Below are positions 17,628-26,884 of a stretch of 64,000 bases of DNA, in pieces. The notes beneath the pieces were generated by a model. That model was not told where the DNA came from and did no database searches. It was given only the letters and a program-made list of their open reading frames with translations. The translations under genes and the position numbers were made by a program. How positions within the stretch are numbered: the first letter of the stretch is position 1; each line of letters begins with the position of its first letter. This DNA comes from Magicicada septendecula (lineage: Eukaryota > Arthropoda > Insecta > Hemiptera > Cicadidae). Location: positions 433,671,080 to 433,735,079 of the forward strand of contig CM068373.1 in assembly GCA_034769895.1 (NCBI GenBank). Direction: 5' to 3'.

Positions 17628-17723
17628 CTGTATAAAACAAAATAAAGTATTAATTTTACAACTTAAAATCTATTACTATCAACAGCGCTAATGTTTTTAT
17701 ATTAAATAAAAATATCCGCTTAC

Positions 17724-17779
17724 CAAAAATAATAGTAGTAGTAGTAGTAGTAGTAGTAGTAATAATAAGCAGATGATAT
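17724..17779 (-). other. Predicted leader exon 2
   Basis: 56 nt between acceptor TTTTATACAG and donor TTTTTG/GTAAGC. It is largely a CTA/TTA trinucleotide run. In one frame it would encode poly-Leu, but no ATG is well placed to use it. Confidence 0.5.
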
Positions 17780-17984
17780 CTGTATAAAAATAAAAAAAGT
17801 ATTAATTTCACAACTTAACATTATCTATTTAAAATCTATCACCATCAACAATGTTAGTGTATACAAAAAATTGTCTCTTACCTGAGATAGCAGCAGTACA
17901 ACACGTCGAGTCGAACGAAGAATTGTACATAGATCAGTAAAATCCAATTCACTTTATATACATTTTTTGAGAATACCAATTATG

Positions 17985-18540
17985 ACCTCTGTACAGAGAC
18001 TTGTTTACTGTTTTCCGTTATCAAGCCACTTCCATTTACGTAATTATACAAAAAAACTGTGATTAATAATCATGTGATATGCGCGTGAAACTTGCTATTT
18101 ACAGACTGTAATGTCAAAACAACAAAAAAATAATATAAAGAAATAAAAATACTGTAAAAAGAATAATAATTAGAACTTTGTATCCAGATTTTGTTTACTG
18201 TTTTCGTTATCAAGCTAATTCCATTTACGTAATTGTACAAACAGCTGCAATTAATAATCATGTAACATACACGTGAAACTTGTTATTTATAGGTTGTAAT
18301 GTCAAAACAAACAAAAAATAATATGTAAGAATACTGTAGAGAGAATAATAATTAAAACTCTGTACCCAGATTTCGTTACTGTTTCCGTTATCGAACCAAT
18401 TATTTTAATAACTGTAATTAATAATCGTGTGATATACACGTGAAACTTGTTATTTACAGATTGTAATATAAAAAACAAAACAAAAAATAATATAATTAAG
18501 AGTACTGTCGATTAAACAACCCGGAATTATCGCAAATTGG
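17985..18540. repeat. Three ~180-bp direct repeats in the divergent control region
   Basis: Copies start near 17989, 18178 and 18358. Each carries (A)CTTTGTA-like sequence, TTACTGTTT(T)CCGTTATC, AATTAATAATC-TGT and CACGTGAAACTTG-TATTTA-AG. They lie between the minus-strand TATA promoter and the plus-strand polymerase promoter. An enhancer or replication-related element is plausible, but no function is shown. A 62-residue open frame across one copy is not convincing. Confidence 0.75.
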
Positions 18541-18629
18541 TTTTTCCATTTATGTACAGCACCAATTAACTGAAATGACGTAAATATTTTTTGTCTCAAT
18601 TTGTATTTTACTGTTGTGGCCGCAAAACG

Positions 18630-18663
18630 TTTAAATACTACGATTCTATTCCTCTACATCAGT
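18630..18663 (+). promoter_or_regulatory. Putative DNA polymerase B promoter
   Basis: TTTAAATA at 18630-18637 is followed 31 nt on by the arthropod initiator TCAGT (18659-18663). A possible intron (donor ATAG/GTATTG at 18787, acceptor CTTTTTTTTAG ending at 18872) would bring the leader to 6 nt before the polymerase ATG. Confidence 0.5.
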
Positions 18664-18878
18664 ATGAAGACAAATTCATCAAATTCGTTACAGGACAGAT
18701 AGAGATACAATCGCTTCACAACAAAATCAACGAATTTTGTGTAACAAGAACTGATTTAATTCAGTTATAACAACAGCAACCTATAGGTATTGGAATTATT
18801 TCTTTTACTGTTAGACTAATTCAATAGTAAATACTTACTTTTTAAAAAATGAATGATTTTACTTTTTTTTAGATTATA

Positions 18879-21800
18879 ATGGACAAACAACTCCCATTCA
18901 AAAAGAGATTGTCTGTGAGAACCGTTAATGACGCAAATACTTGCACACCTGAACCCGGACTTTCATCCAGACAAGATCCTCAACCTGGGTCGTCTTATAT
19001 ACAACATCCAAGTTATTTTTCTACATCATCATCATCATCATCATCTAATAATAATAATAATTTACGTTTAAAAAATAATAGATTAAAACATATAATTTTA
19101 GAAAATAAATTTATAGAAATAGAAAATGCATTTAAGGGTAATTTAAGAACGTATTTTTATAAAAATAATAATAAAGTAATTAAAGACATATGCCTATTAT
19201 TAATTTATTTAAAATTAGAAATATTAAATATTTTAAGTAATATGATTGTAATATATAACGCTATAAAATTCAATATTTTAGTTGAATGTACATACGTTAA
19301 AAATAATATTAATGAATATCAGGACAGAACATTTAAAACCAAAAATATTATTTTACTTCATAGTTCGTCTATACCATCTGAAATAGACAGTATGATAAAC
19401 AGTATTTGTAATGAAGAAGACATATATGTACAAAAAGGCTCTGGATGGTCGTTACATTCAATTGACGGGATATTGATTCGAATTAATCGTTTTAAGCCTT
19501 TAAGAAGTAGTTCGTATATTCCGCTTTCACCAAAACTGACTGCTAAAAAAAGCATAATTAATCCTAAAAATACAGATAATTATTGTTTTAAATGGGCGAT
19601 TCTTTGTAAATTCGTAAACGGTTCACACCCGGAACGCTTAAATTTTCGTTATAAGGATTTAGAAAATAAATTTACTTTTAATAATATCGATTTTCCTACT
19701 CCGTTAACACAGATAAAAATTTTCGAAAAAAATAATAACGTTTCGATTAACGTGTATGGTGTTGAAAACGATATCACAATTTACCCGTTAAAAGTATGCG
19801 ATAATGAAAAATCAAACCATTTCGATCTTTTATTATTAAATAAAAATAATACGACCCATTATTGTTATATTAAAAATTTCACCAAATTAATTAGATCGCA
19901 AGTAACTAAAAGTTTTAATGATATCGAATTTTGTAAACGATGTCTAACCTACTTCACTGTTAAATCTAAAAAGTTAAAAATACATAAACGAAACTGTCAA
20001 AAAAATACACCTACACGAGTGATAATGCCGACTTATAATTTAAAATTCCAAAATTTCCAATACCAATATAAACTTCCAATAGTAGTTTACGCGGATTTTG
20101 AATGTATATTAAAACCGATAAGTACTTGTTACCCTGATCGAAAATATTCTTTTACAGTCGCGAATGAACTACACGAACCTATGAGTTTTTGCGTTTATTT
20201 CGTTGTAGAAAATTCAATTCCCGCTAATATTAAAAAACATTTGCCATCAGAACCGTTCTTATATAGAGGTAAAAATGCTGCAGATAAATTCGTATCATAT
20301 CTCGTTGAAAACATAAATTTATTAGGTTTGCTTCTTAATAATATTATACCGTTAAAAATGACAAAACAAGATAAAATCAAATATAAATCTACTACACATT
20401 GCGAAATGTGTAAACGCGAATTCACGTTATTTTACAGACCCGTTAGAGATCATTGTCATATTACCGGCCGTTACCGTTCCGCATTATGTAATAATTGTAA
20501 TCTGAGGAGACAAAATCAAAAATTTGTTCCCGTTTTTATTCACGCTAGTTCAAATTATGATTCTCATTTTATCGTCCGCCAATTAGGGTATGATATTAGG
20601 CAAATAATTGTTATTCCAAATTCGACTGAAAAATATATATCATTTTCAAAAAAAACGTGTAACGGAATAACTATTAAATTTGTTGATACTTTTCGTTTTC
20701 TAAATAGATCCTTAGCGGAACTAAGTAATAATCTACCAAAAAATCAATTTTTTCATACTAGCAAATTTTTTTCAAATAATGATATGGATTTAGTCACTCG
20801 AAAAGGTGTATATCCTTATGAATATACCGATTCGTGGGAAAAATTGGAAGTACAAGAACTACCTCCTAAAGTCGAATTTTATAGTAAATTAAATGCGAAA
20901 CATATAAGCGATGAAGATTATAATCATCACGCGGTTCAAGTTTGGAATCATTTTAAAATTAAATCGTTGGGCGACTACAGTGATTTATATTTGAAAATTG
21001 ACGTATTGCTTTTATGCGACGTTTTTGAAAGTTTTCGTTTGCTTTGTTTATCTTCACATAATTTAGATTGCGCGCACTATTTAACCGTTCCAGGGTTTGC
21101 TTTTGATGCGATGCTATTTTGTACTGGTATTGAACTTGAGTTGCTTAACGAATACGAAATGTATATGTTCTTTGAAGCCGCTGTAAAAGGAGGAATATCG
21201 TCATGTATTAAAAAACATTCAAAAGCCAATAACGAATATATAAAAGAAACATATAATCCAAATTATCCTAAAACATTTTTAACATATTTAGACGCGAATA
21301 ATCTATACGGGTGGGCGATGAGTGAATATATTCCGTATTCTAACTTTGTATGGACTGATAAAATTACTATTACAGATATATTAAATACCCCTAATAATTC
21401 TAAAACAGGGTATATATTAGAAGTCGATATAGAATACCCTGAAAGTTTACACGATAGCCATATGGATCTACCATTTCTTCCAATTAATAAAAGTATAAAT
21501 CACACAAAACAAACAAAATTACTAACTACATTAGAACCAAAAGAACATTATATTTGCCATTATATCAATTTAAAACAAGCTGTCAATCACGGGTTGAAAG
21601 TAACTAAAATTCACAGAACGTTAAAATTTTATCAAAAGCCATGGTTAAAACCGTATATCGATTTAAATACGGAAAAACGACGAATTGCAACAAACGAGTT
21701 TGAAAAAGATTTTTTTAAATTGTTAAATAATTCTGTCTTTGGTAAGTGTATGGAAAATGTAAGAAAAAGAATGAAATTAGATCTTGTAAGTGAAAATAAA

Positions 21801-22514
21801 AAATTATTAAAACTTATTTCTAAGCCGACTTTCAAAGACAGAATTATATATGATAAATCACTTTGTGCTGTATTATCAAACAAAACGTCTATTTATTTTA
21901 ATAAACCAATTTATGTAGGTTTCGCGGTATTAGAATTGAGCAAAACCTTAATGTATGAATTTCATTATGATATAATGAAAAAAAAATATGGAAACAAAAT
22001 TTCGTTATTATATACTGATACTGACAGTTTGTTTTATGAAATATTGACAAATGATTTTTACGAAGATATGTTAGATCCAGATTTGAAAATGTTTTTTGAT
22101 ACTAGCGATTATCCTCCTGATCATAAATGTTATTCTACTATAAATAAAAAAGTAATTGGCAAATTTAAAGACGAATGTAACGGTATTCCGATTAAGGAAT
22201 TTATTGGTTTACGATCGAAATTATATACCTATACTACGCGTGACAATAATATTCAAAAGAAAGCGAAAGGAATTAAAAAATGTGTAATTAATAACGAGAT
22301 CTCGTTTAACGATTTCAAAAATTGTCTTCATAATACTCTTTCGGAAACAGAAAAACGTAGAATTATGAAATTAATAAGATCAAAAAAACATATAGTAGAA
22401 TCGGTATCAATTAATAAATTAGCGTTAAGCAATAATTATGATAAGAGAGTATTATGTGATAACGGGATAAATACAATCCCGTACGGTCATTATTCATTAA
22501 GCCATTCAAGCTGA
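18879..22514 (+). CDS. polB: Protein-primed family B DNA polymerase
   Basis: 1211 residues, intact. A low-complexity Ser/Asn N-terminus (1-65) precedes a Polinton-type N-terminal domain with NYCFKWAILCKF (~235) and a Cys/His finger, FCKRCLTYF ... HKRNC (~351-373). The exonuclease has Exo I YADFECIL (~D406/E408), Exo II SNYDSHF and Exo III DYSDLYLKID (~699). An endonuclease-VII-like zinc module, CEMCKR ... RDHCHITGRYR ... CNNCNL, sits within the exonuclease region (~507-550). Polymerase motifs are DANNLYGWAM (A, ~805), LNNSVFGK (B, ~950) and YTDTDS (C, ~1045). It would replicate the linear element from its terminal repeats by protein priming. Confidence 0.97.
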   Translation: MDKQLPFKKRLSVRTVNDANTCTPEPGLSSRQDPQPGSSYIQHPSYFSTSSSSSSSNNNNNLRLKNNRLKHIILENKFIEIENAFKGNLRTYFYKNNNKVIKDICLLLIYLKLEILNILSNMIVIYNAIKFNILVECTYVKNNINEYQDRTFKTKNIILLHSSSIPSEIDSMINSICNEEDIYVQKGSGWSLHSIDGILIRINRFKPLRSSSYIPLSPKLTAKKSIINPKNTDNYCFKWAILCKFVNGSHPERLNFRYKDLENKFTFNNIDFPTPLTQIKIFEKNNNVSINVYGVENDITIYPLKVCDNEKSNHFDLLLLNKNNTTHYCYIKNFTKLIRSQVTKSFNDIEFCKRCLTYFTVKSKKLKIHKRNCQKNTPTRVIMPTYNLKFQNFQYQYKLPIVVYADFECILKPISTCYPDRKYSFTVANELHEPMSFCVYFVVENSIPANIKKHLPSEPFLYRGKNAADKFVSYLVENINLLGLLLNNIIPLKMTKQDKIKYKSTTHCEMCKREFTLFYRPVRDHCHITGRYRSALCNNCNLRRQNQKFVPVFIHASSNYDSHFIVRQLGYDIRQIIVIPNSTEKYISFSKKTCNGITIKFVDTFRFLNRSLAELSNNLPKNQFFHTSKFFSNNDMDLVTRKGVYPYEYTDSWEKLEVQELPPKVEFYSKLNAKHISDEDYNHHAVQVWNHFKIKSLGDYSDLYLKIDVLLLCDVFESFRLLCLSSHNLDCAHYLTVPGFAFDAMLFCTGIELELLNEYEMYMFFEAAVKGGISSCIKKHSKANNEYIKETYNPNYPKTFLTYLDANNLYGWAMSEYIPYSNFVWTDKITITDILNTPNNSKTGYILEVDIEYPESLHDSHMDLPFLPINKSINHTKQTKLLTTLEPKEHYICHYINLKQAVNHGLKVTKIHRTLKFYQKPWLKPYIDLNTEKRRIATNEFEKDFFKLLNNSVFGKCMENVRKRMKLDLVSENKKLLKLISKPTFKDRIIYDKSLCAVLSNKTSIYFNKPIYVGFAVLELSKTLMYEFHYDIMKKKYGNKISLLYTDTDSLFYEILTNDFYEDMLDPDLKMFFDTSDYPPDHKCYSTINKKVIGKFKDECNGIPIKEFIGLRSKLYTYTTRDNNIQKKAKGIKKCVINNEISFNDFKNCLHNTLSETEKRRIMKLIRSKKHIVESVSINKLALSNNYDKRVLCDNGINTIPYGHYSLSHSS

Positions 22515-22531
22515 TACTTTATAGCCGAACT

Positions 22532-22810
22532 ATGAATCATCTTTTTATGTTACAAAATAAACACAATCAACGTAAAAACATCGTTTTTAATATTTACGAT
22601 ACTCAGGCTATGGGACTTAAAAATTTTAATATCTATTATTATAAAATATTTAAATTTCTTCGTGAAAAAGTAGAAGAATATGATAATAATGTGGAGTGTG
22701 TTAAAAATTGTACAAAGTTTGATGTATATCAAAATACTTGTTGTAATAATCATTTAAAATGTGATCAACGCGTTACTCAACTTTGGAATACTATATCTCA
22801 ATTATTTTAA
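22532..22810 (+). CDS. Unknown 92-residue protein downstream of the polymerase
   Basis: Starts 18 nt after the polymerase gene and reads the same way. It has a Cys-rich C-terminal half (ECVKNCTKFDVYQNTCCNNHLKC) that could bind zinc or form disulfides. Not recognised. Its AT content matches the polymerase gene. It could be a separate small gene or a displaced C-terminal extension. Confidence 0.5.
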   Translation: MNHLFMLQNKHNQRKNIVFNIYDTQAMGLKNFNIYYYKIFKFLREKVEEYDNNVECVKNCTKFDVYQNTCCNNHLKCDQRVTQLWNTISQLF

Positions 22811-23026
22811 CATATTTTAATTTACCACGACATTTTATGTATATATATTTTTAATACCTGATCAAAAAAACGATATCGACAATATTCAAATAATTTCCTA
22901 CACAAAAAAATTTTCATTGAAACGCATACTGGAAACGTGATTGTGTTAATTTCAATGAAACCGATAATAAATTAATCTTTTGACCTTCTACTTACAACAC
23001 GTACTGACGATAATGCATTTTCTGTG

Positions 23027-23056
23027 TATATAAACCGATTAAAAATTGTGGCTCAG
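23027..23056 (+). promoter_or_regulatory. Putative promoter of the fourth BIR gene
   Basis: TATATAAA (23027-23034) is followed by CTCAGCA with A+1 at 23055, 28 nt downstream. The gene's ATG follows at 23083. Confidence 0.5.
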
Positions 23057-23082
23057 CATCCAGAAACATATCAGCTGCTACA

Positions 23083-23412
23083 ATGAATAGTCATGTGGAA
23101 TATTGGAAACGTTTAAAGACATTTTATAAAGTCGAGAAAATTGGACGGAAAAAACATTACCACAGATATTATCCTAATAGGAATCAAAACCCTCACAAAC
23201 TGGCAGCCGCCGGCTTTGTTTATCAAGGCGATGGAGACACCGTTCGGTGTTTGACATGCCGGATAAGGTTTATGGAATGGACGGCGGGGGATTGCCCAAT
23301 AACATTGCATAAACAGGTGATGCCGCAATGCCAGTTTGTGGTAACACGACTTGGATGTACTGAAGCCGGTTGTCAAAATTCTCAGAACTATTGTTGGAAG
23401 GGGGTCGAGTGA
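23083..23412 (+). CDS. BIR-domain (IAP-like) protein 4
   Basis: 109 residues. A single BIR: NPHKLAAAGFVYQGDGDTVRCLTCR, then MEWTAGDCPITLHKQVMPQC, with C-x2-C ... H-x6-C ligands. It is more divergent than the three left-end copies, with no KECIANYQ linker and DCPITLH in place of DDPWxEH. A separate duplication or acquisition is therefore likely. It has its own TATA/initiator promoter and lies between the polymerase and the metalloproteinase. An anti-apoptotic role is inferred from the family. Confidence 0.8.
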   Translation: MNSHVEYWKRLKTFYKVEKIGRKKHYHRYYPNRNQNPHKLAAAGFVYQGDGDTVRCLTCRIRFMEWTAGDCPITLHKQVMPQCQFVVTRLGCTEAGCQNSQNYCWKGVE

Positions 23413-23879
23413 TTATCATCATTAAAGTATTTTAAAAAATAGGTGATTATATTAGTTTCACAATGTAATTTAGTTACTTGTAAAATAACTTATTATAATA
23501 TGTTCTACACAAGAACATACATATACAGTAATTATTCGTTACCTGTAAAATAAGTAAGGTTCTTCATATATCGTTTTTACATTTCTCTATTTCAAAAATT
23601 TTGTCTTATAAGTCTTTCCTATATCATTTTTTTAAATATGTAATTATTAAAATATATAATGTATTCTATACGTTTCTCTATTACTTTTTTATCTTAGTTA
23701 ATAGGGTTCAATTTTTAGTTCTTAAAAATTTAATTTATCTTTTGTTTAATTTTTAAAAAAATATGACTCTTTTTTTTTAAAGGATTCTTGGTACGTTTAA
23801 TTAACAAATTATTATTTTTGTTTGTTATAGGTTGGGGAGGACTGACTTCCAACTACTGTCAAAAAAAAAAAAAATAATA
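23413..23879. other. AT-rich non-coding DNA in the element
   Basis: Very AT-rich, T-tract-containing sequence with no gene seen. Probably the 3' flank of the BIR gene. Confidence 0.5.
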
Positions 23880-24245
23880 TGTTAATATAATCTTAATTAT
23901 TTTGTTATCATAGTTCAAATAGTTATTTTGTATGTACTTGTTAATGTAATCTCAATTATTTTGTTATCACAAAATTTGTTAGTCATTTTGTATGTACATA
24001 GTTATTTTGTATGTACTTGTTAATATAATCTCAATTATTTTGTCGTCATAAAATTTGTAACTGTTCAAATAGTTAGTTTGTATGTACTTGTTAATATAAT
24101 CTCAATTATTTTGTTATCACAAAATTTGTAACTATTCAAATAATCATTTTGTATGTACTTGTTAATATAATCTCAATTATTTTGTTATCACAAAATTTGT
24201 AACTATTCAAATAATCATTTTGTATGTATTTGTTGATATAATCCG
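23880..24245. repeat. ~71-bp tandem repeat, about five copies
   Basis: The unit contains TGTTAATATAATCTCAATTA, TTTTGTTATCACAAAATTTG, TAACTATTCAAATAATC and ATTTTGTATGTACT. The last two full copies are nearly identical, and the second copy has an extra short insertion. It lies between convergent genes. Confidence 0.9.
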
Positions 24246-24544
24246 ATCATTATATATGTATTTAATGGTATGATAATAAATATTGTGATCTGCTTTGATT
24301 TGTTATTATTATTTCGTAGGAATAATTAAAATAAAACCAGTGTTTTGTTAACAATACAATTTATTACACTCTTTACAACAATGAAATATTTCTCAATACA
24401 AAAATTCGAGCCATATCAATTTGAAGGTTATAGGTTATCCATCGACTGTAACGTAAACAAGCGTCGACAATAATACATATCAACTCTATTTTTATAAATT
24501 TTATTTACAAACTGAACTTTTATTCTTCTTCATCGATATTACTA
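24246..24544. other. Non-coding gap before the metalloproteinase stop
   Basis: No gene seen. GAAGGTTATAGGTTATCCATCG at 24424-24445 resembles positions 10554-10593 of the fibre-like gene with an internal gap, and may be a small copied fragment. Confidence 0.4.
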
Positions 24545-26136
24545 TCAATTATTGTGTGAAATCGATTGGTCTTTCTTTTGAATTATCAATTGTAATATTA
24601 ATTCTTTCAATTTGTATAGTACATCATCATTTGCACATTTCAATCCGAATATCGATAGATTATTTTGTTCTGTTCTAACTAATCCGCCCGTAAATTCATT
24701 AAAGACATTCTTAAAAAAGTATAAATTATTCTTAAAATAGTATAAATTGCCATCAGAAAATCTAAATGATGAATCGATTTTAGGCGGTATTCCAGGAAAT
24801 GTATCGGATATATAACCCCATGATTTAGTAGTGAACATACACTCATTGACTTCTCTATAATAATTATCATCATGAAATATATAAGTTTTACCTGTATAAC
24901 TGTTAAATACCGCATGCAAATTATTCGGTTGTATGTGTTAAATAAAGACTGGATATGCTTCGGATAACCATGACTTAATTTAAGACTCATTAAATCAAAC
25001 ATGAATACCAAAGAATCTATAAACATAACTATCTCACCGGATGGTCGTTGATATACAGCTAAAATTTTTGTGAAATTTCTTGGAAGAAACGTTAACCAAT
25101 GCTTTATTATAAGCGGTTTGGTGTATATCATCTCTGTCGGATTTAATATCCACAGCCATTTTTCATGTAATATATATAATCGTTTATCGGCAATTAAAAA
25201 TAAATTAATATTTTTAAAATTACAAAGATCAATTTTATTTGTATCTATAGGACGCTCGTCTTCCGTCTCTGGTATTGAAGAAGATGGTGACATCGGTATG
25301 AAAGACGTCATAAAAGTGTTTTGTGTCTTACCATACAAATTTTGAATAGCTAAAACATCATTATCACCTAACTCGATTTTACCGTTGTAATAAGCATACA
25401 TTACAGAATCTGATACATCTGAATGTGATAAACCTATAGCATGACCGATTTCGTGTATTAAAGTTGCATACAAACTTGATTGACCAAGAGGAACGACTTT
25501 GCCAGTCGAATGTGACCAATTTTCATCTTCATCAATATGAATTTCTCGTCTTGAATTATTATAATCAGGAAAATATGCGTGCGCTAATGTTCCGCCTTTG
25601 CCATCAAACATTCTCGTACATTGCCATGATTCTTTTTGCATCATATGTTTCAATCGTTTATTAGAAATTAAAATATCTGTATTCACTCTATCATGTTTGA
25701 AACGTATACCAGACTTTTCCTCCCATACTGCGAAAGCTTGTTTAGTCAATTCTAACACCTCTTGATTCGCTAAATAATAATGCCATGTTACTTCGGGTTT
25801 GTTCCATTTGAAACTGGATACTCGATAATCGATAATATCACTGTTACCGCACCTAGTTTTCGACATTAAGTTTATAGTTTCATTATTTAATTCGCCATCA
25901 GTAGGCAATTTATAGTATTCTTGAAATATAAGTAACGCGTTAGCAATATCTGATTCATTTACCGCTTGCAACGAAGATTCATCATCTGTTTTAAGATAAC
26001 CATAGTCATATAAATATCGCTTAACTTTATCCATTTCAATCTGTGTTGTATTATCGGTCGAAGAATTTGCTACTAATATTTGATCGCATTTTGCCCATAA
26101 TGTTAAAAAAAATATTACAGATTTAAGCGGCGTCAT
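24545..26136 (-). CDS. Matrix metalloproteinase with hemopexin repeats, frameshifted
   Basis: From the ATG at 26136 the protein has a signal peptide (PLKSVIFFLTLWA), a peptidoglycan-binding-like prodomain (ALLIFQEYYKLPTDGELN), a cysteine switch (RCGNSD, about residue 96; family PRCGxPD), and a matrixin catalytic domain with HEIGHAIGLSHS (~226) and the Met-turn VMYAYY. Hemopexin repeats follow (INLFLIADKRLYILHEKWLW). Near 24925-24960 the frame is lost; the last repeats continue in another frame to 24545 (VFNSYTGKTYIFHDDNYYRE). The protease domain is intact. Secreted MMPs degrade extracellular matrix and basement membrane. Capture from a host gene is inferred. It faces inward from the right terminal repeat. 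Confidence 0.92.
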
Positions 26137-26161
26137 AGTTTCCGATTGTACTGTACAATGA

Positions 26162-26878
26162 CAAATACCAAACAACGTTATTAATACTTATAAAAGAATA
26201 TATCACGCTATTATCCCTTCTCCTAAACATTTGTTTACAAACAGACTCGCTCCGGCGGTCGCCGAACTCCGAATGTTTACGTTTTTCGTGTCCCAGCTTT
26301 ACTTTGTTTACGGACGAGTGTTTATGTTTACGTTTGTTACTGGATCAGCGTGTCGTCGATCGGCGGCTAAGGAAAACAACGAGCACGTGGTGATAGCCGC
26401 CGCGTCGGCGAGAGAGAAAAAAACGTAAACATAAACGTTCCGATACGTAAACAACGCAAAGCTGGGACACGAAAAACGTAAACGTAAACACGAGGAGTTC
26501 GATGACCGCGCGGTGGGGGTGGGGAGGAAGGAAAAATGTAAACATAAACAGACGAGAGGACGTAAACAACGCAAAGCTGGGACACGCGGTGAAAAAAACG
26601 TAAACATAAACACGAGGAGTTCGATGACCGGCGCGGCGGGTGCGGGGCGAGGCGGGGGTGGGGAGGAAGGAAAAATGTAAACATAAACAGAGGAGTGGGG
26701 GGCGTGGCGAGAGAGAAAAAATGTAAACAAACTGGAAAAAATGTAAACAAACGTGCGGAGTTCGGTGACCGCGCGGCGGTTATGTAGGTGAAGACGGGGG
26801 TGGAGGGAGTGAAAAAAATGTAAACATAAACAAACGAGGGGGGCGTGGCTGTCCCAGAACCAACCTTTTATTACTACT
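26162..26878 (-). repeat. Right terminal inverted repeat
   Basis: Reverse-complement copy of 4212-4921, with a few substitutions and small indels, mostly in the C/G-rich blocks. The inner edge includes a TTTTATAAG TATA-like sequence upstream of the metalloproteinase start. Open frames within it are low-complexity and not genes. Confidence 0.95.
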
Positions 26879-26884
26879 TCTTGT
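26879..26884. repeat. Target-site duplication, right copy
   Basis: TCTTGT, identical to 4206-4211. Confidence 0.95.

Larger units (their letters stand above)
17302..17960 (-). promoter_or_regulatory. Putative TATA promoter and multipartite spliced leader
   Basis: Read on the minus strand: TATATAAAG (17960-17952); exon 1 ending CTCAG/GTAAG (17882); exon 2 17779-17724; exon 3 17627-17566; exon 4 17478-17422; and a final exon from 17348 that carries the dUTPase ATG. Exons 2-4 each begin ATAT(T/C)ATC after an ATACAG acceptor, and the last follows TATAG. They end at GTAAGC, GTAAAT and GTAAGT donors. Implied introns are 102, 96, 87 and 73 bp. Exons 2-4 contain no ATG while the introns do. They look like tandem duplicates of one exon-intron unit. 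Confidence 0.6.
4212..26878. mobile_element. Complete Maverick/Polinton element (adintovirus type), 22.7 kb
   Basis: The limits are set by ~710-bp inverted terminal repeats starting AGTAGTAAT and ending ATTACTACT, flanked by the perfect 6-bp duplication TCTTGT. Inside is the full diagnostic gene set: retrovirus-type integrase, protein-primed DNA polymerase B, FtsK/HerA packaging ATPase, adenain-like protease, major and minor capsid proteins. Almost all frames are open and the two terminal repeats are nearly identical, so the insertion is young or conserved. The visible lesions are the frameshift in the metalloproteinase and the absence of an ATG for the protease. Integration was into an older LINE. 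This is an endogenous virus-like element, described here only. Confidence 0.97.

Noticed and set aside
17700..17930. Small poly-Leu protein read across spliced exons 1-3 from an ATG at 17930
   Set aside because: The ATG would lie at the predicted transcription start, the Leu run comes from a CTA repeat, and the frame stops at the exon 3/4 junction. A non-coding leader explains the data better.
18070..18261. 63-residue frame in the divergent control region
   Set aside because: It crosses the ~180-bp repeats, is AT-rich and has no motif.
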